From: Ostrinia nubilalis
Lineage: Eukaryota > Arthropoda > Insecta > Lepidoptera > Crambidae
Direction: 5' to 3'
Assembly: GCF_963855985.1 (NCBI RefSeq)
Contig: NC_087092.1
Location: forward strand, 4,154,001-4,218,000
DNA: 64,000 bases
The position numbers were made by a program, and so were the translations under genes. Numbering within the stretch: the stretch's first letter is position 1; each line of letters starts with the position of its first letter. Positions 23,053 through 34,900 of this stretch are shown piece after piece. The notes beneath the pieces were generated by a model. It was not told the origin of the DNA, did no database searches, and saw only the letters and a list, made by a program, of their open reading frames with translations.

Positions 23053-23292
23053 TCTATACTACTAATATTATAAATGCGAAAGTAACTCTGTCTGACCGTC
23101 TGTCTGTCTGTCACGCTTTCACGCCTAAACCATTGAAGCGATTTTGATTAAATTTGGCATAAAGATAGTGTGAGTCCCGGGAAAGGACATAGGATAGTTT
23201 TTATCCCGGTTTTTGAAACAGGGACGCGTACGATAATGTTTTTCTGTGACAGACAAAATTCCACGCGGGCGAAGCCGCGGGCGGAAAGCTAG
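23053..23292 (+). mobile_element. Helitron-like element, GAAGCCGCGG-hairpin family
   Basis: Starts TCTATACTACTAATATTATA after A and ends with hairpin CGCGGGCGAAGCCGCG, a short spacer and CTAG before T. It includes a GTCTGTCTGTC run. Short, intact-looking and non-autonomous. Confidence 0.85.
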
Positions 23293-23846
23293 TATCTGAT
23301 AAATCTAATTCTCACGAAAGTAGCTTACCTAGTTGAGTCACTCTAGTTTTGAGCTTTAAACGAAATCCAAAGCCTTAAATACATAACTGAACGAGACATC
23401 AGCTCGCTATTTCAGCCCTCATCGACCGCTGGGCTGGATAATTCCATAATAGTCTACTGAATAGTCCTGACAGGTCCTGTTAACAGGTGTATTTTATAGC
23501 TTTACTTTATAAAATAAAAAATACGTCTTTTGATTAAAGAGTTAATGTCTATTATGGCGTATGATGGGGGCCGAACTCATCAGCTCCCATAAAACTGGGG
23601 CCACAAAGATGGGGCTCGAAATAGTTATCAAGCCATAGAGTGTATAGTGGTTTTAAAAGGGAATGGATCGTTCGCTTTATGGACTATCTCCTTTTACGTC
23701 GCTCGTGATTGCCATGATGCCTTGTTTATGCTACACCTGTTGAATGAACCATGATTGCATGTTGAGATACCAGAAAGTAGAATATTCGTAAGGCCTTAAA
23801 CTTTCCTATGTATGACTTTTTCATGAATGCATGCATTTTAATCCAC
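23293..23846. other. No gene seen; unique DNA
   Basis: No coding or repeat signal recognised. Confidence 0.4.
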
Positions 23847-24012
23847 GATAGTCGAATGGTGACTGGCCGACTCGTGATCCGGGAACGCGGGTTCGGTCCT
23901 CGCCGCCGCTCGACTATTGTGGTGAGCTTACTCGTGACACAAGCATATATTTAGCTTAGTACGAGGGACTAACGGAAGTATTAGAAAAATCATGTTCAAT
24001 AAATGAAACGAA
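23847..24012 (+). mobile_element. tRNA-derived SINE candidate
   Basis: GAATGGTGACTGGCCGACTC resembles an A-box region, and GCGGGTTCGGTCCTC resembles a B-box, about 40 bases apart. A tRNA-unrelated body follows (CTTACTCGTGACACAAGC) and a tail TTCAATAAATGAAACGAAAC. No target duplication was identified. Confidence 0.45.
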
Positions 24013-25446
24013 ACAATTGTAGACTTGCCTAATCATAAGTACATTTACGGGATTCTATTCCCACCTCTCTTTCCCACCGCTGCAACTTCTGTGTAGCCAG
24101 GATCTACAGCTTGACCGCCAATAAAAACTTAGCCAGTGTGACAAGGTTTTAAATCATTTGAAAGGCCAAATAACCTGATAAAACATTTATAACCGTAAAC
24201 CAAAACGTAACATTCATAAAAGCACCTCAAATGTTTTTGCTCGTACAGTAATCATACATTGTTAGCTGTGCAACTTTTACGCTTGTTTTACGGGCTGCAA
24301 GCAATTTCAACTTTGTGTGTATCCAAACAGAATACGGCTAAACCTCAGATCATAGAAGGGAATAGATGTGAAACGGGGGCGTGGCGCGTGTCTCCGCGAT
24401 ATGCCCAGAAACGAACATCGCCCGCGACGCCAGGTTAGTCGCGATTCAGTCGTACTGAGGAAATGTTCTCCGATATTGTTGGATAATGCGTCGTAACGTG
24501 CAATAACATAAGTGAAACGAAGAACTACAGGAACAATGAAGTCATTTACCACATGTAAGTATTGCAAATCCATTGGTATTTTGCTTATAAATAAAAAAAA
24601 CTAAACATTTTTACGAACGAATTCAGTGCCGTGACATTTACTGCGATATCGAAATTAGTGGTGATAAAAATTCAAACACGTTGTACATTGACGATTTAGT
24701 TAGCAACCACTTTATGTCATGCGTAACTACTGCGCAATGTATTTTATTTCTTCCGATATCCACTGACGCGTGAAAATACACAGTACGGCCGCATGTGCCG
24801 GTCGTAACATAGTGCAGGGCTCGTGTTCTAATACGGTTTCCTATTATCGATAAATAGAAGTAAATTATTATTTTCTATTTTCTAATTTTGAATGAAAAAA
24901 TCATAAGTTGCTTGCGATTTTTAAGTTTTTACAAAAACAATAACAATAGTAGAAGGGATTAGTAACTGTCAACTATGTAATTACTATAAGAGCTAGTTGA
25001 AAGCCTAATATAGGCATTATTTTTGATAAACATAGGCGGTACGAATTTCGCCATAATTAAAAAGTTTATGCGCGATAGTAATAAAAAAAAAAAAAAAAAT
25101 AATAAAAAGCATTTATTTCTTTCTTTCACAATCCATATATATAGTAGTTAATAATAATTACAGTGATCCTGTTATTATTATTAAAGTAAATAATAATATA
25201 TTACCAATATTGTAAATACTGGTAAAAATCGCAAGTACCTACTTAACCCATGACTTTTCATACAAACTTTGTCAGTCTATAACTTCTATACTCCATCGAT
25301 AACGACATTGAGCTTTGGTTGGGGTAAATGATTATAAGGTAACTTCATTTAGTCCCAATAATTGATTCTGAGTTTTTCGTCCATACAAAATGGAACTGAC
25401 TCCTTTATGCAAAAATCGTTAAAGAACATAATAATAACGTATAATA
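24013..25446. other. No gene seen; unique DNA with poly-A and AT-rich stretches
   Basis: A 17-base A run lies near 25083-25100. The minus-strand ORF 24307-24573 is Arg/Ser-rich and featureless. The GC-richer block 24380-24440 is unexplained. Confidence 0.4.
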
Positions 25447-26382
25447 AGGGAGAGTCCGCTAATTTGGACCAGTTTTTTTCAATCCCATTTTACACATAGT
25501 TTTCTTTTGTTTTTGCTAATGTCCATGGTATATAATAAAAGATACATTATTCAACTTACTATTTCATAAGTATTAATTAACATGATTGTTGTATATTTAG
25601 CACAAATCAACAAAGTACGAGTTCAGAGCTTCGGTCCAATTTAGCCAACCGGTTCGATAATTTGTACCACAGGGTTACTAAATTGGATTTCAATAAATTT
25701 CAAGCCTATAAAAAAACTATGGCAAAATATTATACGATACATTCTTAACAAATTAGGAAACGAAAAGGAACAGTAGTTAATAACATAGACAATCGATATT
25801 TTTTTACACGTTATCACGATTTTGAGTATAAGTTTTGTAATTCCAATTATCGTAACGCACACATGTACCTAATCTACTTTGCCTATCTTTTGCTTTCATT
25901 TATTGTTAGTCAAACATAACTACGCTTATTATAACTTCAAAATATGATTTACTAAAAAAAATTTCAAAATCCTTTGGTAAAGTTCCATACAACTTGATGT
26001 GGTACAATTTAGCCGACTAGGTGATAGTGCTTTTAAAAAATCGGTAAAAAATATAGCTTATAAATACCGAAAAATGTTTCAAATAATTGTAATCCACACT
26101 AATTTACGCTTCTAAATAACATATTAGAAACACCCTGTGATTAAATTTAACAAAATTACAATCTAAACATGTATTGTCAAAAGTTACTTGAAAACAATGA
26201 AAAAATACTTTTCAAAATAAAACACACGTGTTTGTTGTCACGGAAAAAACCACATGGCCGATATTAATTGATTTTAGTTGTGTATCGCTGAGTGTTGCAA
26301 TTACAGACATTCAATAAATACTTTACGAAATATGAGGGTGGTACAATTTACCCGGCGGTACAATATACCGAACTCTCCCCTA
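25447..26382. mobile_element. Imperfect terminal-inverted-repeat element
   Basis: The left end (GGGAGAGTCCGCTAATTTGG) and the inverted right end (GGGGAGAGTTCGGTATATTG) are clearly related, and TAA occurs at both flanks. Internal motifs (CAATTTAGCC, ACAATTTACC) repeat in both orientations. Old and degraded, without coding capacity. Related ends occur at about 51270-51330. Confidence 0.45.
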
Positions 26383-26882
26383 ATAAAAAGGTTTTCATAC
26401 AAGCATTTTTTAAACCAATTTCGAGCCTTGCCCCCAGGATTTAAAGTATCGATATCTTATAGACTCCATTTTATCTTTCTTCTCTCTAATTGCTTTTTTC
26501 AAAGTGTGCGTCACGTCACGCGGCCATTGATTGGCCATAAGGCACGCCTTCTGGCCAATCACAGCACTTTTAAGCCGGTTGCACATGTTGTCGTAGACTC
26601 TCAGTCGCTTTGTTTTTACACAGTTGAATGTGTGTGTGGGAGCTGTGGTGGGGGAAATGTGGGGACACTGGTTCTCGTTGTAGTTACGCGCGACTTCATA
26701 TCTATTCTCTTTCTATGATCTGAGGGCTAAACGGTTGATAACATTTCTAATCTGGCGCGAGCGGGGGCAGTAGTAAAAACGCTCATTATAAACTCGTCCT
26801 TTACGGGATAAAGGAACAATTTATGGTATAGGAAATGTGAATATTTGGGATAAATAAGGACGGACGGTTATAGGTACATTAA

Positions 26883-27293
26883 TCTAAATATATAAAAGGA
26901 GAAACTGACTGACTGACTGACTGACATGCACAGCCTAAACGGCTAAACGTAGGCACTTGAAATTTGGAAGGGACGTAGCTTAGCTTAGGTACCGTAGAGG
27001 TGCACTAAGAAAGGAATTCCCGAAATTCCCACGGGAACGGGAATTAGCGGGAAAATCCTTTTGTATGAAAAATCTAAACCGCTTAAGTTAGACGCTTGAA
27101 ATTTGGCATGCAGGTACCTTAGTAAACTTAAAGCTTAGTTACAATAGGAAACGAAAATAGCAGGAAATAGGAAAATTCCCACGGGAACGGGTGTTAGCGG
27201 GAAAAACATTTGTATGAAAAAATTTAAACCGCGTAAGATAGATGGAGGGGGTAAAACGGGATCCACGCGTACGAAGTCGCGGGCGGCCGCTAG
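26883..27293 (+). mobile_element. Helitron-like element, GCGGCCGCTAG-end family, copy 3
   Basis: Starts TCTAAATATATAAAAGGAG after A and ends GGGCGGCCGCTAG before T. The 5' half has a (GACT)n run and a module (GCCTAAACGGCTAAACGTAG...) absent from copy 1 but present internally in copy 2. The 3' half has two of the shared tandem units. Confidence 0.82.
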
Positions 27294-27633
27294 TTAACTA
27301 TACAGGCTTTGTACAAAGTTGTTGGGTAGTATTAAAAATACCTATTTACATTACCAACTTTACGTGGCTTCCTTCAGTAGGCTATCCTACATGATATTCG
27401 AGCGATCCACGTAGCTCGATGGGTGGCGCAGTGTAAACGTATTGCATATTGCGAGCCACAGTACAGTGTTTACGCACGGAAAATATTCCCTAAAAATTCC
27501 ACTTTCGTTTGTAATTTATTTTTTGGTGGATAATGCGTTTAAATAAGTCTTAATAGATCACCTAAATAAATATGGCGAGAATTGAAATCAACAGCCTGTA
27601 TAGCTAAATACTAAGTAGGTAAATAATGAACCT
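27294..27633. other. No gene; contains a solo element end
   Basis: 27565-27598 (AATATGGCGAGAATTGAAAT ... CCTGTATA) recurs at 29946-29980 with few changes. Both look like a single terminus of a mariner-like element ending CCTGTATA. Confidence 0.45.
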
Positions 27634-28432
27634 ATAGTCTATCCAATATAGCTTGATTAGAATGACAGCTGCCATCAAAAGTAACGACATAACTTTGTAG
27701 TAGCGATCAATGAGAGCTAAATATTGGCGGACAAGAAATAATTCACGTCTGACCTACAAACAATATTTTCGACGACAGTGCTTCCAATAAAAATGTTAAT
27801 TTCGTGTAAATGCAGCGTTAAATTACACCAATAAGTAGTAATTCGAAATTATAAAAATCAAGCTAGAGTATTAACGACGTCTCTACAAGGTTATCTCGAG
27901 TTACAAAAATGTTAGTGTTGGGACATATCGACAAATGTCATATTAAATTAAAACTAATTTTTTAACATATTTAATAAAAAAAATTTTTAACTAATTTTTT
28001 AACATATTTAAGTCAAGTTATACGTTTTTCTAAATGTTCACTATTAAAAACCAAAAAACATTTCATTCTTAAATAATCAAACATCGGAAATCAATCACCG
28101 GTAATTTTTTGGGTATTCATAGCACCGTTGCTCTAGAAGAGATGCCCACCGCCCTCTAGCGAGAGGAAAAAACCACTGAAGAACACTGATGATAATGACT
28201 ACGACTTAGGTTGTACACCCTTGACATGAATTTTAAATTTTACTGTCTTTAAATTTAAATTATAATTGTCATTTTTATGAATAAAGATATGAAGAAAAAT
28301 TGGGTGCATTTTTTTATATCATTTTTTCGAAAACTTATCGATACATCTATGTGAACCGTACGAAACATACCCAGCACTAGTCACATTCGTTTGACAGCTG
28401 TCATTCTAATCAAGCTATATTGGATAGACTAT
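27634..28432. mobile_element. DNA element with 38-bp terminal inverted repeats
   Basis: ATAGTCTATCCAATATAGCT through GACAGCTG at 27634-27671 is exactly inverted at the right end (28395-28432), with flanking TA. A second, inner inverted pair (AGTGTTGGGACATA near 27911 and TACCCAGCACTA near 28370) suggests a nested element. No transposase frame. Confidence 0.65.
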
Positions 28433-28792
28433 AACTACACAAAGCCAACGGCAAAAGCTAGATTATAAAAAAAGGAATAACTAAGATGAGATGATAAGTT
28501 TTAAATTGCTTAGCGGGGTACCCAATATTAATTTTACCAATACTGAAAAACATAAAGAACTTATCGAACTAGTTTCGAATACATAAAGGTAACACAATCT
28601 GTATTGAAACAGCGCGATCATATTCATAACCATATAGACGAGGGTCGTCAGCAGTTGTCTGTTCGTTCACCACTATTATTTCTTTAATTGTTGTGATACA
28701 TGCAGTTACGAGTTTATGTATGACCTTTATAAATAAAAAATCATGTGAAAGAAAAGTGATACATTATTTTTATATTTAAAAAGTTGATTACA

Positions 28793-28893
28793 TACCTCAG
28801 TTGGGACTAGAATCCAAGACCTTTGGCTTGCTGAGCGACTACTTACTCTGACCACTGTACCGTAGTTCAGTGGTCAGAGTAGTCGCTCCGTAG
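28793..28893. repeat. Head-to-head tRNA-like/SINE palindrome
   Basis: GAGCGACTACT...CTCTGACCACTG and CAGTGGTCAGAGTAGTCGCTC form a 21-bp stem with a 4-base insertion in one arm. Each arm resembles the D-arm region of a tRNA (AGTTCAGTGGTCAGAGTAG). The left part continues on the minus strand into a tRNA-like T-arm (GGATTCTAGTCCC). It looks like two SINE heads in opposite orientation. Confidence 0.5.
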
Positions 28894-29515
28894 AAACATT
28901 GGTAAAACTGTCGATCATCAATCAAGGTTATCTTAAAGCCTTATGCTTATACATGTAATAATTATTTAATGCACAAAAAAACTCACAACGCTCTTGGATA
29001 TTTTTGCCATAAAACCATTGCAAAAACCACCGTCAATTGTGTACGAGATAAATTAAAATAACTGCTTAAAATTGTATTCAAACTTTTTATAACTTTTTCC
29101 CAAAATACCTATCTTTATCAAACCTACCTTTGAACAGATGTTAAATTCAGAATAGAGCATCGAGTGTGGCTATTAAATACGATTCAGAATTTGGCTTTAC
29201 GGGTAACGGGATGGGCTCTAAAACCGGATTTGGGTGTAAAGCGACCGTGTCGCGGCTGTAAACGGTTTACAGGCAGGTATAAAGGCACCCTGAGCTCTGA
29301 CACGAAATATTTACCCACGATTTTCCCGGTAGGATTAGTGTTAGCATATTTCTATGCAAACGAGAGCATCCCGGAATTGAACACGTATGTTCAAAGGGTA
29401 GTAAAGTTTGGTGGAACAGCTCTGTGCAGCAGGCATTCGTTGCATTGCTAGTTATACTCGAATGCGAGAGTTTCGAACACGTTTATCGCATCAAATCACT
29501 ACTCTACTCATACTA
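28894..29515. other. No host gene seen; possible LINE upstream remnant
   Basis: 29160-29450 is GC-richer and open in one frame but carries no recognisable motif. It may be decayed 5' sequence of the LINE that follows. Confidence 0.35.
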
Positions 29516-29700
29516 CATAAAGTACACAGCTAGGGACTGGAATTCATTGCCTGCTGCTGTCTTTCCCGAAGACTATAATCCGGGCCTTTTCAAGGCGAGA
29601 GTGAATAGGCACTTACAGGGCAGATATGTACCATCCTAGACTGCATCCCACTTAACATCAGGTGCGATTGTGGTCAAATACCTGCCTTGTTATGCATAAA
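29516..29700 (+). pseudogene. Jockey-like LINE C-terminus and 3' UTR
   Basis: The frame ends ARDWNSLPAAVFPEDYNPGL then FKARVNRHLQGRYVPS and a stop at 29639. RDWNSLP ... FK-RV-RHL is the usual C-terminus of Jockey-group polymerases. The 3' UTR GGTCAAATACCTGCCTTG leads to TATGCATAAAAAAG with an A-rich tail. 5' truncated; no polymerase core. Confidence 0.72.
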
Positions 29701-30104
29701 AAAGAAAAAAAAAGGTATTAGTAGTACCTACTAGGGCTAGACCTATTAACGGCACTAATTTCTTAATATAGCTGTGATTAGAGAGAGATTTTCTTAATGA
29801 CTCTTTAGACACATTAATTTTATACGGTACATTATTTAAAAAGTAAACTTTTTCTTTGACTAACTAAAGTTAAAGTTCGTTTTAAATCAAATTAATTTTT
29901 TTTTTACTGGTTCGTGATCAGAATAAGCTACTTAATCAACTCCCTAAATATGGCGAGGATTGAAATCAACACCCTGTATAACAGCCGTTTGAAAAAGTAC
30001 ATTTTAATGTTCAATTAATGTTAAGGAAAGTGGTTTCGGAAATCTCTTGCTACATAATGAAACAAAACTCTGCTGTCTCTATATCTTGATAATTCTTAGA
30101 CTAA

Positions 30105-30294
30105 GGCCAAGAACAGACGGTGAAACGCAACTGCAACGAAACTGCAACTGCTAGTTACTTTTGAGTTGCATCTAAGTTTCTGCCATAGCGTCCGTTGAGA
30201 GTCAGTGTCAGTTTGAAACTTTCAGTTTCATTCATCAGAATCATCAGAAAGTTGCAATTTCGTTGCAGTTGCGTTTCACCGTCTATTCTGGACC
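30105..30294. mobile_element. Inverted-repeat MITE, family A copy 2
   Basis: Same ends and interior as 7348-7542 but with the interior reverse-complemented (CTAGTTACTTTTGAGTTGCA here). Flanks TAA and TTA. Slightly more diverged ends (GGCCAAGAACAGACGG / CCGTCTATTCTGGACC). Confidence 0.72.
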
Positions 30295-30631
30295 TTAAGC
30301 AGAGAGATAATCTATCTTAACTAGATATTAATCTTAGTCATATTTAATTCAATTTCAATAAATATAAAATGAAAGCATCTAAAAATCACAGAACGATTGT
30401 TACTGAAAGCTTTAGTCGAAATTGCAAATTCTCAGACTTTGAATGCATCTTTCATATGTTTCCGCGAATATCATACTCGGCTATCTGTCACACCATTAGT
30501 TAGATTCCCCGAACACGGTTTATTCATGGGAACGTTCAATAACACGAGAATTCCGTTTGAAAGAGTTAAATATAGTTCCCCTTTATCTCATAGTTTAGTT
30601 ATAACTCTCCTAGCTATAAAAGCTCTATCTA

Positions 30632-30742
30632 CCTTTTCAAGGCGAGAGTGAATTGGCACTTACAGGGCAGATATGTAAAATCCTAGACTTAACACCAGGT
30701 GTGACTGTGGTCAAATATCTTCCTTGATATGCATAAAAAATC
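30632..30742 (+). mobile_element. Jockey-like LINE 3' end, second copy
   Basis: TTTTCAAGGCGAGAGTGAAT, then TTGGCACTTACAGGGCAGAT and GGTCAAATATCTTCCTTG to ATGCATAAAAAA. It matches 29590-29700 with substitutions. Only the last codons and 3' UTR survive. A still shorter tail of the same family lies at 33997-34030. Confidence 0.65.
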
Positions 30743-30786
30743 GATTATTAAAAGCCTATTTGCAAAAAATACTTATATATTTTTAG

Positions 30787-31145
30787 GGTTTCGTAGTCCT
30801 GACAAGGAACCCTTATAGTTTCAATATGTCTGTCTGTCTGTCCGAGGTTTTGCTTAGTAACTATTGGCACTAGAGAGCTGTACTTTTGTGGAGGTATGTA
30901 TATTAATCACGCCGACAAAACGGTAAAATCAAATTTAAAAAAAAAATTTTTTTCCTTACATGTAAAGTGGCGGTGAATTTTTTTTTCATCTTCTACCCCA
31001 TCGTGTGGGCTATCGTTGGATAGATCTTTTAAAATGGCTTAGGGGTATCTTAGACTATTTTTCCATTTAAGGATCTGTTTGCAAATTATTAAAGTTTAAA
31101 GTGCCAATTTTTGTTCAAGTAGGGCGTCCCCCCCAATCTAAAAAC
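30787..31145 (+). repeat. Dispersed lepidopteran repeat (GGGTTTCGTAGTC type)
   Basis: Starts GGGTTTCGTAGTCCTGACAA and includes a TGTCTGTCTGTCTGTCC run, AATCACGCCGACAAAACGG, ACATGTAAAGTGGCGGTG and AGTAGGGCGTCCCCCCC in the order familiar from a very common moth/butterfly repeat. Its transposon class is not clear to me. Confidence 0.6.
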
Positions 31146-31149
31146 TAAA

Positions 31150-31782
31150 CTGTTGGCTTGAATATTTTACTGACGACGGCACATCTAGTTCTAGTCCTTC
31201 GGATCTGTAGTTGTATTTTTTATTTGATATACCGATGTGTTGGCGACAGTACATTGTACAATTTGTAAGCACCTACATGAACCTAGGAACTTGTTTAAGA
31301 CATAGATACATTAAAAAGTAGTTAAGTGTTATTTTTATGAAAATAGGGAAAGTAGAATATTATTCAAAGAAATTACCAAAATCTGACATTATCAGTATTA
31401 ATCCCGAATTAGTGCTTTATATCAGCGCTTATTTTGTTTAAATTACTCCATGCAGCATTTGTAGAAATTGTGGTCACCATTAGTCTTGCCCAAGATTGAG
31501 CTCGTAAGACGCAGTTTGAAGCACACGGCGTGTGAAACTTAACACAACTAATTTACGTAGAAAGCTAATTAGTGCAATTGAGGTTGTTGATATTGAATTG
31601 CATGAGAAACTAATCTGAAATCCCTTGAATAGGTACTCGGAACAGTTTGTTTAACGTCGGTTAGAGGAACAGAGGTTAACTGGAATGGCAGACAGATATT
31701 TACATGACTAGCTATTTTCAATAAGTCAATGGTTTGATAGCATTGATGTTAAATAGCAAAAACTCATTAACTCATTTATGCA
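31150..31782. other. No gene seen; unique DNA
   Basis: No coding or repeat signal recognised. Confidence 0.4.
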
Positions 31783-31930
31783 AGTAGGCTTTTAAAAAGC
31801 ACTTTTACACTGGGAGTATTAACCCTACCACTGCTTCAGGCCAATAAATGGGCCAGTGTTGAGAAGAAGCAGCGCAAGAAACTCAGTCACTATTGTCAGC
31901 CTCTTTTTCAAGTAGTGGTTTCAAACTTCA
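31783..31930 (-). mobile_element. LINE 3' portion remnant (TAGGCTTTTAAAAAGC type)
   Basis: Contains TAGGCTTTTAAAAAGCACTT, TATTAACCCTACCACTGCTT and GAGAAGAAGCAGCGCAAGAA. Matching blocks recur at 36340-36420 and, inverted, at 45262-45365, and the GAGAAGAAGCGCCGCAACAA block at 42650. Orientation is deduced from the 3' tail of the copy at 45.3 kb. Confidence 0.55.
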
Positions 31931-31979
31931 TACTGTGTTTGGAAATTTTATATTGTAGATACTATGATATGATATGATG

Positions 31980-34900
31980 GACCTTATAATATTTTTTTCT
32001 ATATTTTCTAATTTCAGGGATTTTAATACGGAAAATGCGTAGTGCTAGTTATGCACTTCATTTCACCCTAACTATAACTGTAAGTCATAAACTTGGAAAG
32101 GTTATTTCAGTTGGAATTTCAATACTAAGCATGGATTGAAGTTCACAAATATTGGAGCACCAAAAAATTTCATTGCCATAATATCACGAGCGAGCAGTGC
32201 GTAGGCCCTTTTATGATAAGCAGGCTACCCTGGAACCCGCAGGAAACTTATTATAACTTTATAATACCTCCATTTAATTACACAAAATATGAGTGCGTAT
32301 CTTTAGGAGGGAGGATAAACCATTCCTGCAGAATTCCTTGTTATTGAATTGCCATTGGAATAGGGGTTGCTTAATTAAAAGCAGTCAACATTTTTCGTCA
32401 ACGGGAAAGTTAAAAAATATAGTTACAAGTAAGTAGGTTACCTAGCATTAAACACGAAAGATAATGTTTTCATGTCAAAATCGCTATAACAATGGAATCA
32501 GAAATTAATGGATTTATTACGTAATAATGTACGTACACACACATTAACCCAGTTAAAGCATGCAAATCATAATGTCAAACATATTATGAAATCATCTGAA
32601 ATTCGGCTATGAAATCTTTATCGCCTCTGTGACGCAACCGCTGACGTACTTATGACGTCACAGTTCTATAAATTTATGATCATAGATAGTTGGTAATAAA
32701 GTGTTCCTTCGTCAATACCTAGTAAGAATGTCTACCAAAAGTTCACGCGAATGGAAGTCTAAAAAGTTTTGTTGGGCGGAGTTTGTTCACGCATGCGCGG
32801 TGGGTCCGCTGAAGAAATGCTTCGCTTCTTGGTCGCCAACTCCTGGTGCTGGAGTAAAGATGTGTCGTTATGGGTTTTTGAAATAACTAAACGCGACGGT
32901 TTTCGAATCACGAATAACGTTTTCAAAACTAGTTTTTTTTAAACGAAGTTATTTCCACAACTCTCAAGCAAGCGTGATAATTATAACGTTAGGTGTTTGG
33001 TTAGCTGCAAGGCATTTAGGAACTTATGACCTTCAAAATAAGACTCAAATTCAATTGAATATCTAACGTACGACGAACATTATACCTATTTCATCCACAC
33101 TTATGTTAACGTCCTATGGCTTTCTCACTCGCACACGCACTCGTTTCGTTGCGATCCTTATTAATTGGACACCATACATTACTCGCTTTACTCCTTTAGG
33201 TTACAAAAAATATGTTTAAGAATCGTCAATGTACGACGTTGTCCTGAAATCTGTCATAACGAAGCGGGAAACACGTTATTTTTTATGTCAACCAAACATC
33301 TACCTTATGTTGTTTGCTTAAGAGTGAATTCAGTTTAGCTTTAGAGCGTTGTGGAAACAATCGTGTTGAATAACGAAGAGATTCTAACGTTGTATGACGT
33401 TAAGAAAAAAACTAGTTTAGGCGTTTCTGGATAACGAGTGATCACTGGTCAGGCTGATCACTCGTTTAATAACCCGTGATAACGAATAACGCCCATCGCT
33501 ATGCTGGAGTGGACAGTCGTCGCGGAACCCTCGTTGCTCGCGGTCGCAGCATGCACTGCACCCACCGATCGTAGTGCACTGAACTCTAAAAACAATTGCA
33601 ACTCCGACCAAAGTTGGAACAAGTTTTATAAGTTCGAAAATTTTGAAAGTAAATAAGTTTTTTTTGCTTGCCGATGGAAATTCGTCTTTTGATTGATTTA
33701 TTTGAATTAATTATGCATTAAAATAGTATTACATAACTGCAATATTTCTAATTAATATTCTGGCTAACCTACAAAACTTTTAAACTACTTTTCAACTTAG
33801 TTACGTTAGTACCTACTTACAATTAATATAAAAAATATATCAATTTCAATCATTAATTTATATCCCCAGTCTTCAAAAGCTGTAAGTAACAACTGTTCTC
33901 TAATTTTTAAAACTTTTTTCAGTTTATATAAATCACAAAAATCACTCTTTTTGAAAGACTGACCCCATACCTACATTAATTAATATTTTTTAAAATTATG
34001 GTCAAATACCTGCCTTGTCATGCATAAAAAAAATTTATAAAAACCTCAGATTCATTAGTCAATTTTTAACGGTGATAACTAAATCAGTCATTAAAGTTTT
34101 TAAAATTCATGATTGGAATTTTTGAAATTTATATTGATTTAAGATGATAAAACCCTTAATTTTTTTTTCAAAGTGGCTATTGATTTTCTCACGTACTCGT
34201 AGTAATATGCAAAAACTTTAATAACTTAATTTTTAAATTTTATAACTTTTTAAGAGTCTTATAAATTTAATAGCTAAAAATAATAAACAAATTAAACAGA
34301 TTGACAAATTGACTATAGTTTGCACAACTTTTAAAATTAAAATGAATTTTTCCATATTATACAAGTAGATCGAAAGCAACTTAAAGCAGTACTACAATTC
34401 CCTTCATTCCACCAGTCAACAGCGAGCAAAATCCTTAGTGCCATTAAATAGTCGTGTCGTTACCAAAAATTGCCACGTAAGATCACCCGTTTAAACGAAA
34501 AACGGCTATCACATCGGCCTGTAACGTTAAATGTTACTAGAACTCATTTTGCTTATCCGTTAAGTACCTAACCGCCTTTATATTCAAAGTCTTTTCAATA
34601 ATTATACCCAAAATGGGTAGCTGAATTAGTTAAGAAACGAACACAAAAATCATTTCATATTGGCTCTGAAAACTCAATTAGTTTCAAATTAATTGTCAAA
34701 TTAGATTCTAACCTATTTGCCTAGAACTTAACAAATATTAATTATGTCAACTAAGGTGGCGAAATAGTGAGATAGATGATAATAGAGTTCCTACTTCCTA
34801 TTGCTATACAAAATCTATGTGAGAGAGTCGTTTCGACTACTATCCGTTCGCTTTAAGTTTGCCGCTGGCGATATGACGTCACTCGAAGGGAAGCTTCTAT

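Noticed and set aside
23847..24012. Possible functional tRNA gene
   Set aside because: A- and B-box-like sequences are present but no cloverleaf acceptor stem; fits a SINE better.
26278..26718. 146-codon ORF
   Set aside because: Crosses the end of an old TIR element and a promoter-like block; no domain.
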